A stretch of DNA of 36,817 bases, taken from Gordonibacter sp. 28C. GTDB lineage: Bacteria; Actinomycetota; Coriobacteriia; Coriobacteriales; Eggerthellaceae. The position numbers and the translations under genes are program-made. Shown piece after piece: positions 1 to 11,945 of this stretch; within the stretch, counting starts at the first letter, position 1, and every line of letters begins with the position of its first letter. The notes beneath the pieces were generated by a model. It was given only the letters and a program-made list of their open reading frames with translations. It had not been told where the DNA came from and searched no databases. The DNA lies in contig NZ_PPTR01000021.1 in NCBI RefSeq assembly GCF_003339845.1, positions 1-36,817 of the forward strand. Direction: 5' to 3'.

Positions 1-54
1 GAAAACGAGCGTCGATTCAATGACACACCCGTCCGTGAGCGTTTGCGAGGTTGA
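1..54 (+). CDS. C-terminal tail of a gene entering from the left (partial)
   Basis: Frame 1 is open from the first base and ends at TGA 52-54, giving a tail that contains the string ERRFNDT. A rho-independent terminator follows at once. The tail is recognisably related at DNA and protein level to the tail of the leftward gene at the right edge of the window, including one in-frame 3-nt gap, which supports coding. I do not recognise the family from 17 residues. Confidence 0.45.
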   Translation, partial: ENERRFNDTPVRERLRG

Positions 55-63
55 TATAGGAGA

Positions 64-98
64 GCCCAGGCTGGAAATGATCCGGTCTGGGCCTTTAT
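64..98 (+). terminator. Rho-independent terminator of the left-edge gene
   Basis: The arms GCCCAG (64-69) and CTGGGC (87-92) pair, with more partial pairing inside, and are followed by CTTTATT. It lies 10 nt after the stop of the left-edge gene. The 30 bases beyond it (TTGCATCTTGACAATG and onward) are also conserved at the right edge of the window. Confidence 0.7.
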
Positions 99-128
99 TG
101 CATCTTGACAATGCTCTACTCATATTAT

Positions 129-156
129 AAAAAACGGACCCTTTCGCAGGATCCGT
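129..156 (-). terminator. Terminator after tRNA-Ala
   Basis: On the minus strand ACGGATCC pairs with GGGTCCGT (one G-T wobble) around a 7-nt loop, followed by six T. It sits 8 nt beyond the 3' CCA of tRNA-Ala. Confidence 0.85.
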
Positions 157-164
157 CTGATTGA

Positions 165-240
165 TGGTGGAGCATAGGGGGATCGAACCCCTGACCTACG
201 GCTTGCAAAGCCGTCGCTCTCCCAGCTGAGCTAATGCCCC
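165..240 (-). tRNA. tRNA-Ala(TGC)
   Basis: A complete 76-nt cloverleaf on the minus strand starting GGGGCATTAGCTC. The anticodon loop is TTTGCAA (anticodon TGC), the T-arm carries GGTTCGATCC, and the 3' CCA is encoded. The 7-bp acceptor stem closes with one G-T pair. It lies downstream of tRNA-Ile on the same strand, separated from it by a terminator hairpin. A free-standing Ile/Ala tRNA pair is unusual in that this pairing is best known from rRNA spacers, but no rRNA is present here. Confidence 0.97.
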
Positions 241-317
241 GTTCTTCATCGTATCGCGCTTTCGCCTCGGAAATGCGGCGGGCGAAAAGTGATACGGCAC
301 TTTCCCCGAGAAAATAA

Positions 318-359
318 TAAACGCTCCACCGGCTAACTCGGCTCACGGTGGAGCGTTTA
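318..359 (-). terminator. Strong hairpin between tRNA-Ile and tRNA-Ala
   Basis: A 14-bp perfect stem (318-331 with 346-359) with a 14-nt loop. On the minus strand it is followed by TTATTATTTT. It most likely ends tRNA-Ile transcripts. If so, tRNA-Ala needs read-through or its own promoter in 241-317, where I see no clear one. Confidence 0.75.
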
Positions 360-369
360 TCGCAAAAAA

Positions 370-446
<77 letters not shown>

Positions 447-465
447 GTAAAAAAAGTGCCTGAAC

Positions 466-495
466 ACTGTAACCCACAATCAACGTTTTGGTCAA
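466..495 (-). promoter_or_regulatory. Promoter of the tRNA genes, inside an inverted repeat
   Basis: On the minus strand, TTGACC (495-490) is 18 bp from TACAGT (471-466), which puts the start about 13 nt before tRNA-Ile. The promoter lies between the two arms of an inverted repeat, GTAAAAAAAGTGC (447-459) and GCACTTTTTTAC (496-507). Confidence 0.6.
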
Positions 496-634
496 GCACT
501 TTTTTACCAAGCATTTTCAAAAGGTCATCTGGGAATTTTTCCATTGGACTATAAGTGTAAAAACCGAAACGCGGCAAGACCGTCACATAGGGGAAACGCC
601 TTCTTCGTCAACCGCCGCCGGGGCGAGCCAGCGG

Positions 635-640
635 TATAAT
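635..640 (+). promoter_or_regulatory. Possible -10 element for the bifunctional nuclease gene
   Basis: A consensus TATAAT lies 46 bp before the start codon. I see no good -35 hexamer at the usual spacing. Confidence 0.35.
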
Positions 641-685
641 CGGTGCAACCGGTGAACCGGTCCCCTGACGCAGCGAGGAGCTTCC

Positions 686-1189
686 ATGGTACCTGTGAAC
701 GTGCAAACCCTGATCGTCTCGGCCGCGCCGGCCCCCTCCATCGTCGTGCTGCAGCCGGTCGAGGAACCCACGCAGCCCGGCAAGTGCCGCATCGTGCCCA
801 TATGGGTGGGCGTGAACGAGGCGACCCAGCTGGGCATAGCCTTGGAGAAAGCTCGCTTCGCGCGACCTATGACGCACGACCTGTTTCTCGACGCCCTCAC
901 GAACCTCGACGCGCGGGTCGACCATGTGGTCATCAACGACGTGAAGGGCGCCATGTTCTTCTCGCGCCTGACCCTCAAGCAGCACGACCGCCTCATCGAC
1001 TTGGACGCGCGCCCCTCGGACGCCATCGCGCTCGCCCTGCGCCAGCAAGCTCCCATCTACATCGAAGAGGACGTGCTCGAGAGGGCTTCGTTCCCCTACG
1101 TGTTCAAGAGCGCGCCGGACGAGGAAGAGGAGCTCGCCGACTTCCGATCGTTTTTGGAAGAGCTGGCACCCGAGGACTTCGAAGGGTAG
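686..1189 (+). CDS. Bifunctional nuclease family protein (DUF151)
   Basis: A 167-residue protein of the DUF151 / bifunctional nuclease (BFN) family, which is found in many bacteria and plants and has reported DNase and RNase activity. The family core is visible: an N-terminal beta-rich segment, the stretch PIWVGVNEATQLGIALE (about residues 38-54), the L-D-A-L block with paired Asp/Val strands, and the signature ARPSDAIALALR (about 108-119) followed by the P-I-Y-I-E-E strand. The tail is acidic (DEEEEL). The ATG at 686 has GAGGAG 6 nt upstream. It stands alone and converges on the MATE gene with only 16 nt between stops and no terminator between them. The family call is firm; the cellular role in this organism is unknown. 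Confidence 0.88.
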   Translation: MVPVNVQTLIVSAAPAPSIVVLQPVEEPTQPGKCRIVPIWVGVNEATQLGIALEKARFARPMTHDLFLDALTNLDARVDHVVINDVKGAMFFSRLTLKQHDRLIDLDARPSDAIALALRQQAPIYIEEDVLERASFPYVFKSAPDEEEELADFRSFLEELAPEDFEG

Positions 1190-1205
1190 CGTCGCCGAGC
1201 GGCAT

Positions 1206-2912
1206 CTACCAAAACGAAGCGACGACGTCTTCCACGGCTGCGGAGGCGTTGTGGCCGTCGAGCGTCGTCGTGGCCACGAACGAAGGTGCGTTCACGCCCA
1301 CTATCTCGCCCTGCTTCACGCCTGCCGGGGCGAAGGTTCCGCGGGGGGCGAGCACTTTGCCGGGAATCCCCTCCCATGCCGGTTGCTCCACGGCACCTTG
1401 AGCCGCCCCGTTCGAAATTCTTTCCGTTCCTCCTCTATCCAGTTTCCCTTTGTCGCCCTCCCCCATCGCACGGCGTTTCCACCCGCCCCGCGCGAACGTG
1501 AACATGAGGAACCCGGCGCGCAGCCATTCGTCGATGCACATGGCAATCCACATGCCCACGAGGCCCCAGCCCCAGCCGATGCCCAAAAGCCAGCCGCCGC
1601 CCACGGCGAACACCCACGAGAACGCCACGTTCACCGTCACCGGCGTGCGCACGTCGCCGAGCGCGATGAGGGCGCGAACCATCACGATGTTCAGGCTGCG
1701 GCCTATTCCCAGGAACACTTCCACCAGCATGATCTGGCGGCCGAGCTCGTGCACGAGCGGATCGGCCGTGAGCAGGCCCACCACCGCGTCGAAGTTCCAC
1801 CACAGCGTGAGCGACACGGCCGTGGTCAGCACGGCCGCTATGAGATCGGCCATCCACACGCGTTTGCGCACCAGGTCGAACTTGCCCGCTCCGAACAGGT
1901 AGCCCAGCACGATCTGCGTGGCCTGCGACAGCGCGATGGAATACAGATAGGCGATGGATGCCAGCATGGAGCAGTACACCTTCACCGTGACCACCGTGGT
2001 GCCCAGCACGTTGATGAACGACAGGATGACGATCTGCGCCAAGTCGTAGTTCATCTGCTCGCCCGACGAGGGAACGCCTACGCCCAGCATATTCTTGAAC
2101 GTTTTCCAGGGGAAAGGGCGCAGCAGACGAGGCGACGGGCGCACGTCGGTGTGCCGTAGCAGCAGGAACACGGCCAGCGCCAAACCCACTGCACGCGCGG
2201 CCACGTTCGCGGCGGCCGTCCCCTCCACGCCGAGCGCCGGGACGATGCCAGCCCCGTTCACCAGCACGAGGCACATGCCGATGTTGACGGCGTTCATAGC
2301 CAGGCTCGCCCCCATGACGTCTCCCACGCGCGCGAAGCTGCGCAGCAGCGCCGTGACGGCGAAGAACGCGCCTTGCATGATCGTGGTCGATCCCACGATG
2401 AGCAGGAACGACGACCCCATGGCATGCAGCGACGAATCGATATGCAACCAAGCGAAGAACTGCGGCCAGAACGCGAACAGCGCGACCGTCATAAGCGCTC
2501 CGAGCACCATGTTCACCACCAAGGCCACCGTGGCTATCTCCGATATCGTGCGCTTGGACGATGCGTTGCCCAGCACGCGCGTGACGAGCACGGTCGACGC
2601 CGTGCCCATGGCGGACAGCGCTATGGTGATGATGTTGAGTATCTGCAGCGCGTTGCCCACGGCGGCGGCGGGCTCGACGCCTTGCGGCGCCAGCATCATC
2701 TGGTTCACGTTGCCCACCATGATCTGCATGAACAGCTCCACGAACAAGGGGACGGACAGCATGAACACGTCGCCGGACGTGGTTTTGTCGGCCGGTGCTC
2801 GGCCGGCGCGCGCCTTCCTCGCCATGCCGGCGCGCCGTCCGGCGCTTTGGGCCTGCCCCCAGGCGCCCTGCGCGCACCCGATCGCTCCTTGGGCCAATGC
2901 GGTTATGGACAC
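1206..2912 (-). CDS. MATE-family multidrug/drug:cation antiporter
   Basis: About 568 residues from a GTG at 2912, chosen because AGGGGGCG lies 8-9 nt upstream; an ATG at 2825 (MARKARAG) is the alternative. The reading frame is open to 3038, but the extra N-terminus is Arg/Ser-rich and lacks a ribosome site. From about residue 48 the protein shows the repeated hydrophobic segments of a 12-TM MATE transporter, beginning SVPLFVELFMQIMVGNVNQ, with two homologous halves (second half from about FPWKTFKNMLGVGVP). MATE proteins export drugs or metabolites in exchange for Na+ or H+. After the last membrane segment (near MFTFARGGWKRR) there is a tail of about 95 residues, Gly/Ala-rich and non-membrane, which most MATE proteins lack. 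Substrate is not predictable. Confidence 0.85.
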   Translation of the reverse strand: MSITALAQGAIGCAQGAWGQAQSAGRRAGMARKARAGRAPADKTTSGDVFMLSVPLFVELFMQIMVGNVNQMMLAPQGVEPAAAVGNALQILNIITIALSAMGTASTVLVTRVLGNASSKRTISEIATVALVVNMVLGALMTVALFAFWPQFFAWLHIDSSLHAMGSSFLLIVGSTTIMQGAFFAVTALLRSFARVGDVMGASLAMNAVNIGMCLVLVNGAGIVPALGVEGTAAANVAARAVGLALAVFLLLRHTDVRPSPRLLRPFPWKTFKNMLGVGVPSSGEQMNYDLAQIVILSFINVLGTTVVTVKVYCSMLASIAYLYSIALSQATQIVLGYLFGAGKFDLVRKRVWMADLIAAVLTTAVSLTLWWNFDAVVGLLTADPLVHELGRQIMLVEVFLGIGRSLNIVMVRALIALGDVRTPVTVNVAFSWVFAVGGGWLLGIGWGWGLVGMWIAMCIDEWLRAGFLMFTFARGGWKRRAMGEGDKGKLDRGGTERISNGAAQGAVEQPAWEGIPGKVLAPRGTFAPAGVKQGEIVGVNAPSFVATTTLDGHNASAAVEDVVASFW

Positions 2913-3038
2913 GGGCTCTCGCCCCCTTTCATACGAAGCGCCCGATTCCGACGGGCGCGGCAACGTTCGCGAAGCGTGCAGTATACGGCACGTCAACACC
3001 GTCGTGCCGGACGTGTAACCCGTCCACGATTTCCGCAT

Positions 3039-3376
3039 TCATGAGTACGAACGTTCGCTAATTGGCAATGAAAAAGTTATTAATGACCAAATAAATAATT
3101 AATTAACAATTGCGATACGATCGCGGTATGTTTCACGTGAAACACTATCGGAATGGCGAAAGAGAGGGAGGTTTGCTACTGAAGGAGGAAGGGAGGAGGT
3201 GAAAAAGCAAAATAGGCAAAGGAGAGTTGAAAACGCTGTATGAAAAAAAATGCTCCATACAAAAAAGTTTGCCAAAAAGAATGAAGAAAAAAAAAGCGGC
3301 TTATTGCATGCAGGATCGTTTTTGCAAAATGAAAAAACGAATCGTTTTAATGGGAAGGGAAATCGTTGAGGGACAT
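3039..3376. other. AT-rich intergenic gap between the MATE gene and gyrA
   Basis: Unlike its GC-rich neighbours, this stretch is rich in A/T (for example around 3068-3116 and the A-runs at 3240-3300). It contains the leftmost parS site (3129-3144). It presumably carries the MATE promoter on the minus strand, but I could not settle on hexamers. No gene is supported; the short open frames here lack ribosome sites and family resemblance. Confidence 0.5.
3129..3144. promoter_or_regulatory. parS site 1 (ParB-binding centromere)
   Basis: An exact TGTTTCACGTGAAACA. The palindrome is not extended beyond 16 bp. It is the outlier on the far side of the gyrase genes, in the gap upstream of the MATE gene. 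Confidence 0.93.
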
Positions 3377-3411
3377 GAAAAAACGACGGGCCCTGATCGG
3401 GGCCCGTCGTT
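3377..3411 (-). terminator. gyrBA operon terminator
   Basis: On the minus strand a GC-rich stem ACGACGGGCCC / GGGCCCGTCGT with a short loop is followed by six T (3377-3382). It starts 31 nt after the gyrA stop. Confidence 0.92.
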
Positions 3412-3441
3412 CGAGTCGGGTCAGATTGGACGGAATCGCTT

Positions 3442-6207
<2,766 letters not shown>

Positions 6208-6219
6208 TGAGATTCTCCT

Positions 6220-8199
<1,980 letters not shown>

Positions 8200-8325
8200 T
8201 CAGTGCGTTTTCGTGAGAACGCGCCTGTTTCCCTGTAAGACGAGCAGGGACGGCGCGACCGTCGCGCAGCGCCTCGGACCGACCGTCGAGACACGCCGGC
8301 CGAACGTTATGGCGACAACTGGAAA

Positions 8326-8354
8326 ATTGTATCATAACAGGGGTACGGTACCAA
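8326..8354 (-). promoter_or_regulatory. gyrB promoter
   Basis: On the minus strand TTGGTA (8354-8349), a 17-bp spacer and TACAAT (8331-8326) are preceded by TG one base upstream (extended -10, TGATACAAT). The predicted start near 8318 gives an untranslated leader of about 125 nt. Confidence 0.7.
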
Positions 8355-8538
8355 CAGTTTTAACCTCTTTTAGAGGCTTTCAGAAAGCGTATAAGGGGAG
8401 AAAAAGTGAATGTGTGGTAATTTTGTCGAAAACGTCGCTTTTGAACGCAACGGGTTTCCATACAACCGTTATAGGGGCCGATATCGACATGAAAGCGGTT
8501 AACGAACCTGAAACCGCTGGAAAAGTGAGAGAAAACGC
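8355..8538. other. Intergenic gap between dciA-like gene and gyrB promoter
   Basis: It holds a minus-strand hairpin, AGCGGTT (518-512 of the 8000s) with AACCGCT (8500-8494) followed by TTCAT, a weak candidate terminator for the dciA-like gene. A short CCTC/GAGG dyad lies near 8365-8380. No gene is seen. Confidence 0.4.
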
Positions 8539-9159
8539 TTAAAACGCGTCCTCGGACCCCTTCCCTTCTTCACGATGGGCCGCCTCGGCCAACATGGCGC
8601 GGTAGAGGGCCCGGCGCACGGCGGGATCCTCCACTTGAGCCGCCCGTTTGTGGACGGCGGCCAACTCGTCTTCCGTCAGAGCGCGCGACGTTCGGGTTGG
8701 GCGGACGAACGAACGGTCCGACGTGCCCGTACGCGCCGCTTCGTCGCGAAAAGGATGGCGGTTCTTCATATCGCGCGTGGAGGGGAGTATCTTCAGGGCC
8801 TCCACGTCCTCGCCCTGCTCTTTGAACTTCATCTTGAGAAGCTCTTGGCGGTTGTCCAACTCCGATCGGACCATGCTGTCGTCGCAGTACACGGCTAGAA
8901 CCTTGCCCGCCACGACCCCCTGCGTCTCGCTGCGAGGACGGTCGAAGCGGCGCAGGTTGCCCCCCTGCTCTCCCGACATCACGTACACGCTGTTCGTATG
9001 GTCGAGCACCAATGCGGCGGAATCCCCCCCGAACACGGCGCCCACGGCGTTCTTCCATAAATCGTTCACCTCGGCGTAGCGCAGCGCTTCGGCGCCGCCA
9101 GGGTTCTTCTCCTCCAAAACGGCCTTGAGTTGGTCGAGGCTCGCCTTCAGCTTCTTCAT
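8539..9159 (-). CDS. DUF721 protein, DciA-like helicase-loading factor
   Basis: About 206 residues with an N-terminal DUF721 module: MKKLKASLDQL, then KNAVGAVFGGDSAALVLDHT (the V-G segment typical of the family), then a beta-rich part ending in LDNRQELLKMKF. The C-terminal half is charged and poorly conserved. DUF721 includes DciA, the ancestral bacterial factor that delivers replicative helicase DnaB in organisms without DnaC or DnaI. The position between recF and gyrB matches that of the mycobacterial homologue. ATG 9159 is preferred because AAGGGGAG lies 8 nt upstream. A GTG at 9168 overlaps the recF stop but leaves no room for a ribosome site. The role is inferred from family and context. 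Confidence 0.8.
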   Translation of the reverse strand: MKKLKASLDQLKAVLEEKNPGGAEALRYAEVNDLWKNAVGAVFGGDSAALVLDHTNSVYVMSGEQGGNLRRFDRPRSETQGVVAGKVLAVYCDDSMVRSELDNRQELLKMKFKEQGEDVEALKILPSTRDMKNRHPFRDEAARTGTSDRSFVRPTRTSRALTEDELAAVHKRAAQVEDPAVRRALYRAMLAEAAHREEGKGSEDAF

Positions 9160-9164
9160 CGCCC

Positions 9165-10280
9165 TCACTCCCCTTCCAAGGGCAGACGAACCACGCGGGC
9201 TCGTGCCAGCAGCCCTTCGTCGAAGTAAGACAGGTTCGTCGTGGTGATGAACGTCTGGATGTCGCCCTCGATGAACGACACGAGCGCATTGCGGCGGCCG
9301 GCGTCGAGCTCGCTCATAACGTCGTCGAGCAGCAGCACCGGTTTTTGGCCGAGCATCTCGCGGATAAGCGAAGCCTCGGCCAGCTTGAAAGCCAACACGA
9401 TCGAGCGCTGCTGACCCTGGCTGCCGTACAAGGCGGCGTTGCGGCCCCCGATGAAGAACTCCACGTGGTCGGCATGGGGTCCCACGAGCGCCCGTTTGCG
9501 GGCACGCTCGTCGTCCCTGCGGCGTGTCAGCTGCGCTTGGAGGCGGTCGCGCGCCTCGTCGCGGCCGAACGAGTAGGTGGCCGCCGCCGACGGGTCATGT
9601 TCCTCCCACGAAGGAACGTAGCACAGGTCCATGTCCTCGCGGCCATCGGCTATGGTCGCGTAATAGGACCGCACGACCGGCGCCAGCTTCTCGAACAGGG
9701 CCGAACGGTAGCAGGCAAGCTGCGCCCCGCATGTGACGAGCGTCTCGTCGATGCTGGCCACCAAATCGTTCGAAGCCTCTTCCTTCAGAAGACGGTTCTT
9801 GTAGCGGACCACTTTCTCGTAGTCCTTCTTGATCACGTAATGGTTCGCCGACAGCTGGGAACCCAACGCGTCGAGCGCGGCGCGCTTCACCGCCGACGAC
9901 CCCTTCACGAGCTCCAAATCGTCCGGCGTGAAGGCGACGGAAGGAACGAGCCCCTTCAGATCGGCCGTGCGCTTCCCCTTCCCGTTGAGAAGGTACCGCT
10001 TCTTGCCGTCGCTCACTTGCAGGGAAAGGGCGAGCGCGCGGCTGCCGTCCCCTACGTCCGCATCGAGGCGCGCGAAGTCGGCGCTTTGGCGAACGATCTG
10101 CTCGAGCGCCGGATGGCGAAACGACTGGAGCGCCGTGAGCAGCTGGATGCCCTCTACGACGTTCGTTTTCCCCACGGCGTTCGGGCCCACGAGCACCGTC
10201 AAAGAACCTAGGTCGGACAGATCGAAGCGGTCGTAGTTCCTGAAGTTCCGAAACGATATGCGTTCTATGCGCAGGTCCAT
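9165..10280 (-). CDS. recF: DNA recombination/repair protein RecF
   Basis: 371 residues, the normal length. It is an SMC-like ABC ATPase that helps load RecA at gaps with RecO and RecR. Walker A is GPNAVGKTN (about 33-41), the ABC signature is LYGSQGQQRS (about 300), and Walker B is PVLLLDDVMSELD (about 331-343). Translation starts at ATG 10280, 32 nt after the dnaN stop, in the conserved dnaN-recF order. The stop sits 5 nt before the DciA-like start, suggesting translational coupling. Confidence 0.97.
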   Translation of the reverse strand: MDLRIERISFRNFRNYDRFDLSDLGSLTVLVGPNAVGKTNVVEGIQLLTALQSFRHPALEQIVRQSADFARLDADVGDGSRALALSLQVSDGKKRYLLNGKGKRTADLKGLVPSVAFTPDDLELVKGSSAVKRAALDALGSQLSANHYVIKKDYEKVVRYKNRLLKEEASNDLVASIDETLVTCGAQLACYRSALFEKLAPVVRSYYATIADGREDMDLCYVPSWEEHDPSAAATYSFGRDEARDRLQAQLTRRRDDERARKRALVGPHADHVEFFIGGRNAALYGSQGQQRSIVLAFKLAEASLIREMLGQKPVLLLDDVMSELDAGRRNALVSFIEGDIQTFITTTNLSYFDEGLLARARVVRLPLEGE

Positions 10281-10312
10281 GGACTCGGGGGCGTGAAGGG
10301 GCGGAAGCCGCC

Positions 10313-11413
10313 TTACGCGATGCGCACCGGCATGACGAGGTACAGGAAGTTTTCAGGCTCGGCCGCTTTGAAGATGCCCGGTTTGAGCGACGACTGGACC
10401 TCGAGGAAGACCTCGTCGGTTCCCACGGCGGCCAGGCCGTCAAGCAGGTACGCGTAGTTGAAGGCGATCTCCACGTCCTCCCCTTCGCCGGAGCAGGAGA
10501 TGGTTTCCTGGGCCGATCCCACGTCTTGGGCGACGGAAGACAGCTGCGTGGTTTGGGACGCTATGTTTATGTCGAACCTCACAGGCGACGATGCCTGGCC
10601 CAGCAGAGAGGCGCGCTTGACGCCGGCCACGAGGTGCTCGACCGGCATGCTCACCCGCGTGTTGTAGGAATCGGGAAGCAGCTGCCGATAATTCGGGAAG
10701 TTCCCTTCGATGCGGCGGTTCACGAACACCGTATCCTGGTAGGTCACGACGATCTGGTTCTCGGCCAGCGCGAACGAGACGGGATCGTCGGTTTTGGGCA
10801 GCGCGGCTATGTCCTGCAGGAACGTGCCGGCTATGACGGCCTGGAATTCCTCGGCGGCCGGCTCGGCGATCTCGGCCTCGGTGATGGCCAGGCGATACGA
10901 ATCGGTGGCCACCATCTTGAGATGCTGATCCTCTATCGTGATGAGAACGCCGGTGAGGATGGCCCTGCTTTCGTCCTTCGACACGACGCGAGCCACACGG
11001 CGCACCATGGAAGAGAACTGGGCGAAGGGAATGTCGACCTTCTGGGTGACGTCCACGTGGGGGAACCCGGGGAAATCCTCGGGGTTAAGCGCCTTGATGG
11101 AGAACGAGGCCGTGTCGCAGGTGATGACGGCCGATTCGTCGTCGGCCTCAACATGCACGGCCGCGTCGGGAAGGTTCTTCACGATGTCGGCGAACAGCTT
11201 GCCGGGAACCACGGCCTTGCCGGGCTCCTCCACCAGCGCCGCCACCGTGTACTGCACCGACAGTTCGAGGTCGGTCGTCTGCAGCGTGAGGGAGTCGTTT
11301 TTGACGTCGAGGAACACGCCGGAGAGGATGGGAAGCGTGGAACGCGTGGCCACGCCTTTGAGCACCACGCTGAGAGCGTTTTGCAGCTCCGATTGGTTTA
11401 TGCTGAATTTCAA
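10313..11413 (-). CDS. dnaN: DNA polymerase III beta sliding clamp
   Basis: 366 residues from a TTG at 11413, preceded by AAAGGGA; the protein then begins with the canonical KFSINQSELQNALSVVLKG. The frame runs on to 11464, but that extension is not family-like. Three clamp domains are present, with the family landmarks LPILSGVFLD, LTGVLITIEDQHLKMVATDSYRLA and a C-terminus ending in LVMPVRIA, matching the usual clamp ending (MPMRL type). The clamp tethers the polymerase and binds many partners through clamp motifs. A TATAAT at 11493-11488 (minus) could be its -10. Confidence 0.97.
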   Translation of the reverse strand: MKFSINQSELQNALSVVLKGVATRSTLPILSGVFLDVKNDSLTLQTTDLELSVQYTVAALVEEPGKAVVPGKLFADIVKNLPDAAVHVEADDESAVITCDTASFSIKALNPEDFPGFPHVDVTQKVDIPFAQFSSMVRRVARVVSKDESRAILTGVLITIEDQHLKMVATDSYRLAITEAEIAEPAAEEFQAVIAGTFLQDIAALPKTDDPVSFALAENQIVVTYQDTVFVNRRIEGNFPNYRQLLPDSYNTRVSMPVEHLVAGVKRASLLGQASSPVRFDINIASQTTQLSSVAQDVGSAQETISCSGEGEDVEIAFNYAYLLDGLAAVGTDEVFLEVQSSLKPGIFKAAEPENFLYLVMPVRIA

Positions 11414-11525
11414 AGCATCCCTTTCTCTCGAATGCTGCCCAGGCAGCTCCGTCCAGTATGTCAAACATCGCGCATGGACGCGACGCCATTATAAATTCTC
11501 CCGTATATTTTGCGTCCCTCGATAA

Positions 11526-11894
11526 CGCTCTCTTTGAAAAGGTCTTGCAGGTGAAGAATCAACCGGGTTTTCCGTCCGACTGTCTTTCCCTATCCTTGTT
11601 TTAAGGTCTTCCTTTAATTAACTAAGGTTTTAATAATCATAATAATAAGGACGGTGGATTTGTGGATAACTGACATTCACCCACGTCAACGTTGCTTTTT
11701 ATTACCGTTTGGAACGTTTAGATCATGCACCGTCCCTCAACAGGTTTTATCGCTTTCATTATCTTTCCCATGCAAACCTATGGTTTTCACCAAGTTGCCA
11801 GTCATCTTTCAGTCATGTTTCCGCCGAACGCCCGTTTGGTTCCTTTTCAAACTAACTCTTTGTTTCCTCGTCTTTCGTTTCTTCGTTCGGTCGA
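11526..11894. other. Origin region between dnaA and dnaN (unwinding element)
   Basis: An AT-rich non-coding stretch that is the likely site of first strand opening. It holds six triplets TAA-TAA-TCA-TAA-TAA-TAA (11631-11648), a 12-bp GC-richer spacer (11649-11660) and one perfect DnaA box, TGTGGATAA (11661-11669, reverse complement TTATCCACA). This box / GC spacer / DnaA-trio order and polarity is the basal unwinding system described for Bacillus subtilis, where it also lies between dnaA and dnaN. The rest, 11670-11894, is AT-rich without further perfect boxes that I can see. Confidence 0.75.
11661..11669 (-). promoter_or_regulatory. Perfect DnaA box
   Basis: TGTGGATAA on the plus strand, that is TTATCCACA on the minus strand, the exact consensus. 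It is the only perfect copy I find in either origin gap. Confidence 0.85.
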
Positions 11895-11910
11895 TGTTTC
11901 ACGTGAAACA
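11895..11910. promoter_or_regulatory. parS site 2
   Basis: An exact TGTTTCACGTGAAACA, symmetric over 20 bp (11893-11912). It lies 36 bp past the dnaA stop. With a small bulge, GTCGAT upstream can also pair with ATCGAC downstream. Confidence 0.93.
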
Positions 11911-11945
11911 TCTCATCGACGCGTGTCTGATAGGCTCAACAACGG

